DNA of 64,000 nucleotides from Antedon mediterranea. Lineage: Eukaryota > Echinodermata > Crinoidea > Comatulida > Antedonidae. The stretch is from positions 35,088,501 through 35,152,500 of the forward strand of contig NC_092672.1 in assembly GCF_964355755.1 (NCBI RefSeq). Reading direction: 5' to 3'. Under the pieces are notes generated by a model. The model made no database searches, was not told the origin of the DNA, and saw only the letters and a program-made list of their open reading frames with translations. The position numbers were made by a program, and so were the translations under genes. This document shows, piece by piece, positions 63,201 to 64,000 of this stretch. Each line of letters starts with the position of its first letter. Within the stretch, counting starts at the first letter, position 1.

Positions 63201-63712
63201 ATTTACATGCTTAGTTATTGACTTCTTAGTTTTCCATCGTAAATCTTTAACAAATGCTTTGCAAGAAAGTTATGCCATTAAAAAAGGCATTGTTTCAACT
63301 TTAGACACTGAGTGGAACAATTATTGAGCAACTTGTTTTCCGAACGCGATCAGTCAACAACGTCTCGTGGCAAAAATTCTAAAAATGTTTACTGAAAGCT
63401 GCATTAGAGCCGTTCATTTAATCAAGTTAAAGTTTCCATGAGATAATTCCAAATGACATGTGATGCCTATTTGACCAATAAAATTGCAAGAATACAATCG
63501 TGTTTATATAATATAAACTTAATATTAACTTTGTAAATGATAGCTTGGACAACAAGAACAAGAAGGCAAGAGATGGCCTTGAGAGAGTCGAGAAAAGTCG
63601 TGATAATCTTGATCCAGGTGTAGATGATGATATGGAAGGCATGGAAGAAAGTGGAGAGGATGTGGATTATGATGCAAGTGATGCTGAGGCCTCTTGGGTT
63701 GATGGAAGTGAG
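33272..63712 (+). CDS. ANAPC7: Anaphase-promoting complex subunit 7 (TPR protein), last few residues outside window
   Basis: 14 exons with GT-AG sites and unbroken phase, 556 codons: 33272-33337, 33747-33869, 34233-34403, 34681-34796, 35345-35458, 35948-36035, 36522-36617, 37152-37240, 37553-37670, 60067-60208, 60537-60682, 62237-62349, 62820-62936, 63544-63712. Exon 1 (MSIIEQIRCLHQTELFSSLS) aligns residue for residue with the 22-residue start of vertebrate APC7. TPR motifs fill the rest: YQVLVYYAGSLYEEEEYKRA, LANLY-like KVNLALAKLYQRTG, RQCPLALEAAQGLLALGVKG, ALLLKGSVLKEIGKTQDALL, REAVRLAPNRFEAHKGVVEC. The acidic C-terminus (DDDMEGMEESGEDVDYDASD, then AEASW) is also typical. APC7 forms part of the TPR arm of the APC/C ubiquitin ligase, which triggers anaphase and mitotic exit. 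The final short exon is not securely seen. Intron 9 is ~22.4 kb and hosts the antisense C1q cluster. Confidence 0.96.
34879..35315. repeat. Four-copy tandem array of a MITE-1 half
   Basis: Units of ~96 bp begin AAGCTCTGTCCACACTATCA, run through ATATATGGACATGATGATGT and CCACTAC, and end in GTTCTCATTGCTTAAA. The last unit runs on to the MITE right side (TAAAGTTTGGGTCACCGAGC). ANAPC7 intron 4. Confidence 0.9.
36069..36228. mobile_element. MITE-1 copy with TA flanks
   Basis: It runs from AAGCTCTGTCTACACTATCA to GATAGTGTAGACAAGAGCTT, with TA on each side. ANAPC7 intron 6. Confidence 0.9.
36656..36806. mobile_element. MITE-1 copy, diverged
   Basis: It runs from AAAGCTCTTTCTACACTATC to GATGGTGTAGACAGCTTAAC with several internal changes. 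ANAPC7 intron 7; it is the last MITE-1 before the C1q cluster. Confidence 0.8.
37917..38110 (+). mobile_element. Decayed tRNA-derived SINE
   Basis: TTGGTGGTTAACAGGC (A-box-like) and ATGGTTCAATCCTGAC (B box) are spaced as in a tRNA promoter. A unique body containing CACTCCCTAAGCCTGAAATG follows. Confidence 0.5.
38262..38422. repeat. ~160-bp foldback palindrome
   Basis: The left arm CAAATAATGAATGTT...GCAATGGTACAAATAATGGC...GATGAAAGGTTATATCAAC is mirrored across a ~15-nt spacer. Arms are about 70 bp with small indels. Confidence 0.9.
38505..38580. repeat. Second copy of the dispersed repeat at 31605
   Basis: GTACTATTGCACGCCATGTG and CAATCAAATGACAGGAATTT are followed by GGTGTTATATAATATG. Here it adjoins the foldback at 38262. 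Confidence 0.7.
38743..38842 (-). pseudogene. C1q-domain 3' fragment (relic of a fifth paralog)
   Basis: On the minus strand about 90 bp match the last ~30 codons of the neighbouring C1q genes (VWTQPYS, then the NYYYSD region, then RYCSF and GFLLYA). A one-base frame change after 'QPYS' brings in stops, and the upstream part of the domain is replaced by unrelated sequence. It lies 520 bp beyond the stop of the first intact gene. Confidence 0.8.
38829..39148. repeat. ~160-bp direct duplication
   Basis: Two consecutive copies of CCATACTTNGATTTGGTCCC ... TATAATTTTTATCGATTTCT ... CATCTTTAGCATTACCATG. The first copy starts inside the C1q relic. Confidence 0.9.
39361..40113 (-). CDS. Secreted collagen-stalk C1q-domain protein, paralog A
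   Basis: Single coding exon, 250 residues. Residues 1-16 form a signal peptide ending AYAQ-like (ITYAQ). Then comes a cysteine cluster CNSCC (22-26) suited to inter-chain disulfides, 29 uninterrupted Gly-X-Y triplets (29-115) rich in GEQ/GMK/GMN, and a C1q domain (about 117-250) with KSAFSVVFTSDPGRHAVSP, GKFVCAIPGVYVFQV, LDLVSGDQVWTQP and the closing YCSFSGFLLY. Such proteins assemble as trimers and act in pattern recognition or extracellular matrix; the ligand is unknown. A splice acceptor (TTTCAG|ATTTTAC) lies 7 nt before the ATG, and the putative non-coding first exon is near 43037-43260. The gene lies antisense inside ANAPC7 intron 9. Confidence 0.95.
   Translation of the reverse strand: MFFTIATIQISITYAQTDTAACNSCCTAGVPGIPGHHGNPGVSGPQGMNGAKGEQGMKGEHGMNGEQGMKGEQGMKGDKGSNGLDGIPGKLGPTGPQGLIGLPGSKGVKGEKGEQASQQKSAFSVVFTSDPGRHAVSPMKYDTIITNVGDDYNNETGKFVCAIPGVYVFQVNSMKINGRSNVLTKIMKNGNSQVSAWTSADGYNSASTMVVLDLVSGDQVWTQPQDLSTNNYKSNANGYCSFSGFLLYAA
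40195..40346. repeat. Foldback at the C1q-A upstream intron
   Basis: AGAATTTGACAACCATATTA + AAATTAAATTGCCATTTGTC is mirrored by GACAAATGGCAATTTAATTT + TAACATAGTTATCAAATTT. Paralogs B and C keep only the left arm, so A gained (or B/C lost) the second arm. Confidence 0.8.
40690..40760 (-). mobile_element. LINE C-terminal remnant
   Basis: The minus strand reads GHKLWNELSIET followed by Lys/Asn-rich codons, the same 'PKLWNEL' signature as the other LINE relics. It is very short. Confidence 0.4.
41007..42646. mobile_element. 1.64-kb non-autonomous PIF/Harbinger-like transposon
   Basis: Perfect 29-bp terminal inverted repeats start GGCGTCATCTACAAATTATT and are flanked by TTA (41004-41006 and 42647-42649), a 3-bp duplication typical of PIF/Harbinger. 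The subterminal regions carry repeated AGACGCGT words on both sides. No transposase-length frame is present. It sits in the upstream intron of C1q paralog A and is absent from B, C and D. Confidence 0.85.
42779..42995. repeat. 31-bp minisatellite, short array at C1q-A
   Basis: About seven units of AATAGGGCTGCTAAGATTGT + GACAAATATAA, ending about 40 bp from the putative exon 1 donor of paralog A. Confidence 0.95.
43037..43260 (-). other. Putative non-coding first exon of C1q-A
   Basis: A block conserved upstream of all four C1q genes. It ends with donor TTGG|GTAAGTAC on the minus strand. An AUG frame is open in it, but joining to the C1q acceptor puts that frame out of phase with the C1q ORF, so it is 5' UTR or an upstream ORF. 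Its 5' boundary is unknown. Confidence 0.6.
44339..45103 (-). CDS. Secreted collagen-stalk C1q-domain protein, paralog B
   Basis: 254 residues with the same plan as paralog A: signal peptide (MFSTIATIQISIIYAQ), CNSCC, a collagen stalk and a C1q domain ending RYCSFSGFLLYAA. The stalk has about 30 triplets. One extra residue (GSVKGEQ) breaks the Gly-X-Y register just before the C1q domain; such interruptions usually make a kink. In the C1q domain the GIVSTQIIKNGNFQVTAYVG segment differs most from the other copies, which suggests a variable surface loop. Spacer DNA on its 3' side is nearly identical to that of paralog C, so B and C are the youngest pair. Confidence 0.95.
   Translation of the reverse strand: MFSTIATIQISIIYAQTDTAACNSCCTAGVPGIPGNHGNPGVSGPQGMNGVKGEQGIKGEVGMKGEQGIKGDNGRNGLDGIPGKLGPQGLIGPSGVNGVKGEKGEQGPQGLIGSVKGEQASQQKSAFSVVFTTNPGRHAVSPMKYNTIITDVGNHYNKETGKFVCTIPGVYVFQVTSLKSSGGGIVSTQIIKNGNFQVTAYVGDTGHHSISTMVVLDLVSGDQVWTQPRDTNTNYYYSDGNRYCSFSGFLLYAA
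45545..47265. repeat. 31-bp minisatellite, ~55 copies, at C1q-B
   Basis: Units as at 42779, including G/A variants (GATTGTGAC versus GATTATGAC) and GGGATGC forms. The first units next to the gene are longer and irregular (AAGATTTTATTGACAAA). It fills most of the upstream intron of paralog B. Confidence 0.97.
47310..47580 (-). other. Putative non-coding first exon of C1q-B
   Basis: Very close to the A copy, with the same TTGG|GTAAGTAC donor. One extra T in the run at ~47376 shifts the frame that is open in A, which supports a non-coding role. A ~45-bp stretch (ATATGGTATTTGATGCAATA) is duplicated inside. Confidence 0.6.
48654..49427 (-). CDS. Secreted collagen-stalk C1q-domain protein, paralog C
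   Basis: 257 residues, the longest stalk of the four: about 31 Gly-X-Y triplets, with the same GSVKGEQ interruption as B. It begins MIFTIATIQISIIYAQ. One Ala in the CNSCC region is replaced (TVACNSCC). The C1q domain has KSAFSVAFTSNPGRHAVSP, GKFVCAIPGVYVF and LDLVSGDQVWTQP. The acceptor TTTCAG|ATTTTAC precedes the ATG. Compared with B, an inserted retroposon lies just upstream and the intron minisatellite is more than twice as long. Confidence 0.95.
   Translation of the reverse strand: MIFTIATIQISIIYAQTDTVACNSCCTAGVPGIPGNHGNPGVSGPQGMNGVKGEQGIKGEHGMNGEQGIIGDNGRNGLDGIPGKLGPKGPQGLIGPSGVNGVKGEKGEQGPQGLIGSVKGEQASQQKSAFSVAFTSNPGRHAVSPMKYNTIITDVGNHYNKETGKFVCAIPGVYVFQVTSMKSSGGGSVLTRIMKNGSFQVSTWTSATGYNSVSTMVVLDLVSGDQVWTQPYSTTYNYYYSDDNRYCSFSGFLLYAA
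49474..49739 (-). mobile_element. Retroposon fragment inserted in the C1q-C intron
   Basis: Paralog B reads TGTCTATTACCAAGTGTTTT; paralog C has ~265 bp between TGTCTATT and AAGTGTTTTT. The insert starts with a (TTTTA)n tract, consistent with an antisense A-rich tail, and holds GTAGCCTATCCAGTTCCTAA and GGGGAGGGCCCTCGATAAAA. Confidence 0.7.
49970..54790. repeat. 31-bp minisatellite, ~130 copies, at C1q-C
   Basis: The largest array of the unit. It is interrupted at 50325-51040 by an insertion. Variants include GGGCTGTTAAG (common 51600-52400), GACTATGAC and GGGCTGCAAAG, which cluster regionally and suggest block duplications. Confidence 0.97.
50325..51040. mobile_element. 716-bp insertion with hairpins near both ends
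   Basis: It breaks the 31-bp array. Near the left end is a perfect hairpin at 50333-50355 (arms GAACTCGTC/GACGAGTTC) followed by GGTTATCCG. At the right end is a perfect hairpin at 51016-51040 (arms GGTTATCCGC/GCGGATAACC). An A-rich tract lies before the right hairpin. A few A bases at the junctions may be duplicated. No ORF; the class is unknown. Confidence 0.75.
54815..55030 (-). other. Putative non-coding first exon of C1q-C, altered donor
   Basis: Homologous to the A and B first exons, but the sequence that carries TTGG|GTAAGT there is missing. The nearest usable donor is ATCA|GTAAGA, about 15 bp earlier in gene sense. Confidence 0.5.
55882..56613 (-). CDS. Secreted collagen-stalk C1q-domain protein, paralog D
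   Basis: 243 residues from the Met at 56613. An in-frame ATG eight codons earlier (56637) lies upstream of the TTTCAG|ATTTAAC acceptor, so it should be intronic. The signal region is longer than in A-C (MFFTIVTIQISIIFVMKAAG), followed by DACNSCCTSG. The stalk is the shortest, 25 triplets, and uninterrupted; the block with NGLDGIPGKLG seen in A-C is absent. The C1q domain has KSAFSVVFTSNPGRHAVSP, GKFVCAIPGVYVF and YCSFSGFLLY. It is the most diverged copy and the only one with no 31-bp array of its own beyond a single unit. Confidence 0.94.
   Translation of the reverse strand: MFFTIVTIQISIIFVMKAAGQSTTDACNSCCTSGIPGIPGQHGNPGASGPQGMNGVKGEQGMNGVKGDQGMKGEQGLIGEHGLKGEQGPQGLIGQPGANGVKGEKGEQAIQQKSAFSVVFTSNPGRHAVSPMKYDTIITNVGNDYILDTGKFVCAIPGVYVFQVASLKSSGGGIISTQIMKNGNHQVSAYTSATGYNSVSTMVVLDLVSGDQVWTQPRSTSHNYYYSDDNRYCSFSGFLLYAA
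57108..59205. repeat. 17-bp minisatellite, ~120 copies, at C1q-D
   Basis: Units of ACAACTACACCCTTAGT with GGAC, AAGAC and TTTAGTA variants. On the C1q transcript strand it is G-rich (AAGGGTGTAGTTGT). It fills the upstream intron of paralog D. Confidence 0.97.
59252..59430 (-). other. Putative non-coding first exon of C1q-D
   Basis: A diverged homologue of the other first exons; it keeps donor TTGG|GTAAGTA. A single 31-bp-type unit (GATAAGATTGTGACAAATAT) lies directly beside it, between the exon and the 17-bp array. Confidence 0.5.
59581..59820. mobile_element. 240-bp MITE with ATAGAGTTCTRCGGTG ends
   Basis: The left end ATAGAGTTCTGCGGTG and right end CACCGTAGAACTCTAT are inverted copies with one mismatch. 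The inner right part (GCAGCACCCTCTATCGTTGT) is shared with the fragment at 18735. Confidence 0.8.
60303..60463. mobile_element. MITE-1 copy
   Basis: It runs from AAGCTCTGTCTACACTATCA to GATAGTGTAGACAGAGCTTA in ANAPC7 intron 10, the first MITE-1 on the right side of the C1q cluster. Confidence 0.9.
61212..61255 (+). ncRNA. Hammerhead-ribozyme-like core (candidate)
   Basis: TAC, CTGATGA, a 4-bp stem GGGC/GCCT, GAAAC, then GTC|GTA: the conserved hammerhead centre with a possible 3-bp stem I (TAC/GTA). Stem III is not resolved. It is probably part of a retroelement 3' end. Confidence 0.35.
61370..62135. repeat. 45-bp tandem repeat, ~17 copies
   Basis: Unit GGATTAAGAGATGATCTTTA + TCCAAGGTCCCGAATAGACA + ACCAT. 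Because the period is a multiple of three, long frames stay open on both strands; they are not taken as genes. ANAPC7 intron 11. Confidence 0.97.
62592..62735. mobile_element. MITE-1 copy
   Basis: It runs from AAAGCTCTGTCTACACTATC to TATAGTGTAGACAGAGCTTT, flanked by TA-like sequence. ANAPC7 intron 12. Confidence 0.9.
62982..63173. mobile_element. MITE-1 copy, expanded core
   Basis: It runs from AAGCCCTATCTACACTATCA to GATAGTGTAGACAGAGCTTT. The CCAAATATGGTAGTGATAT core occurs about four times instead of twice. ANAPC7 intron 13. Confidence 0.9.
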
Positions 63713-63930
63713 GTATTGCATTTTAATAGTTATTATTTTCATTATAATCTGCCACACAACATTCACATACATTATGATAAACAATTTTAAAACAATGTAT
63801 TACCAGGGAAGAGTGAAATTTGTATAATGGAAGTGAAGTAATGCAGTTTAATAGTTATTATATTTATTACAATCTTTATTTGCCACACAACATTCACACA
63901 TGTTATTATAAACAATTTTAAAACAATGTA
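63700..63930. repeat. ~110-bp direct duplication covering the ANAPC7 exon 14 donor
   Basis: GATGGAAGTGAGGTATTGCA...AAACAATGTATTA (63702-63808) recurs as AATGGAAGTGAAGTAATGCA...AAACAATGTATTA (63826-63932). In the second copy the GAG|GTA donor reads GAAGTA. Confidence 0.85.
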
Positions 63931-64000
63931 TTAAATATGTATAATATACTAATAATGTAATTTCACTCTTACCTGGTATTACCCTATATCTGCAAACAAT

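Noticed and set aside
63809-63829. Possible last ANAPC7 exon after TTACCAG, encoding GRVKFV and a stop
   Set aside because: It would be in phase but does not resemble the conserved APC7 C-terminus, and it lies between two copies of a local duplication. The true terminal exon may be outside the window.

Overview
The window is animal nuclear DNA: AT-rich, with GT-AG introns, long introns full of small transposons, and no prokaryotic gene packing. It holds four conserved animal genes plus a tandem family of secreted collagen/C1q proteins. C1q-rich innate immunity, ciliary STK36 and many AGGCCTA-rich islands suggest a deuterostome invertebrate, most likely an echinoderm. That taxonomic call is inference; no species is identified.

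Layout, left to right. (1) 483-4286 (-): the first two coding exons of an SLC6 neurotransmitter/amino-acid transporter; the gene runs off the left edge. (2) 4287-8307: intergenic, with small inverted-repeat elements and an 18-bp minisatellite. (3) 8308-14108 (-): an eight-exon SKA2 (spindle and kinetochore associated) gene whose predicted 287-residue product has a C-terminal part resembling the SKA1 winged helix. (4) 14109-14952: a compact divergent promoter region. (5) 14953-32247 (+): a complete 28-exon STK36 (Fused kinase) gene, 1278 residues. (6) 33272-63712 (+): ANAPC7 (APC/C subunit 7), 14 exons and 556 codons; only the last few residues are missing.

ANAPC7 intron 9 (37671-60066, about 22.4 kb) contains, on the opposite strand, four intact paralogous genes. 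Each has a signal peptide, a Gly-X-Y collagen stalk and a C1q domain (CDS at 39361-40113, 44339-45103, 48654-49427 and 55882-56613), and there is one degraded C1q fragment. Each gene seems to have a conserved non-coding first exon 2-5 kb upstream. The intron between is inflated by minisatellites: a 31-bp unit in three copies, a 17-bp unit in the fourth, always next to the first-exon donor.

The introns outside the cluster carry at least 17 loci of one foldback MITE family (ends AAGCTCTGTCTACACTATCA), five copies of a second (ends AAAGATGTATTGTCC), tRNA-derived SINEs, LINE 3' remnants, several long foldbacks, a PIF/Harbinger-like element and two hammerhead-ribozyme-like cores. I found no MITE-1 copy inside the C1q cluster. 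SKA2 and ANAPC7 both act in mitosis; STK36 acts in motile cilia and Hedgehog signalling; the C1q proteins are probably secreted recognition or matrix proteins.
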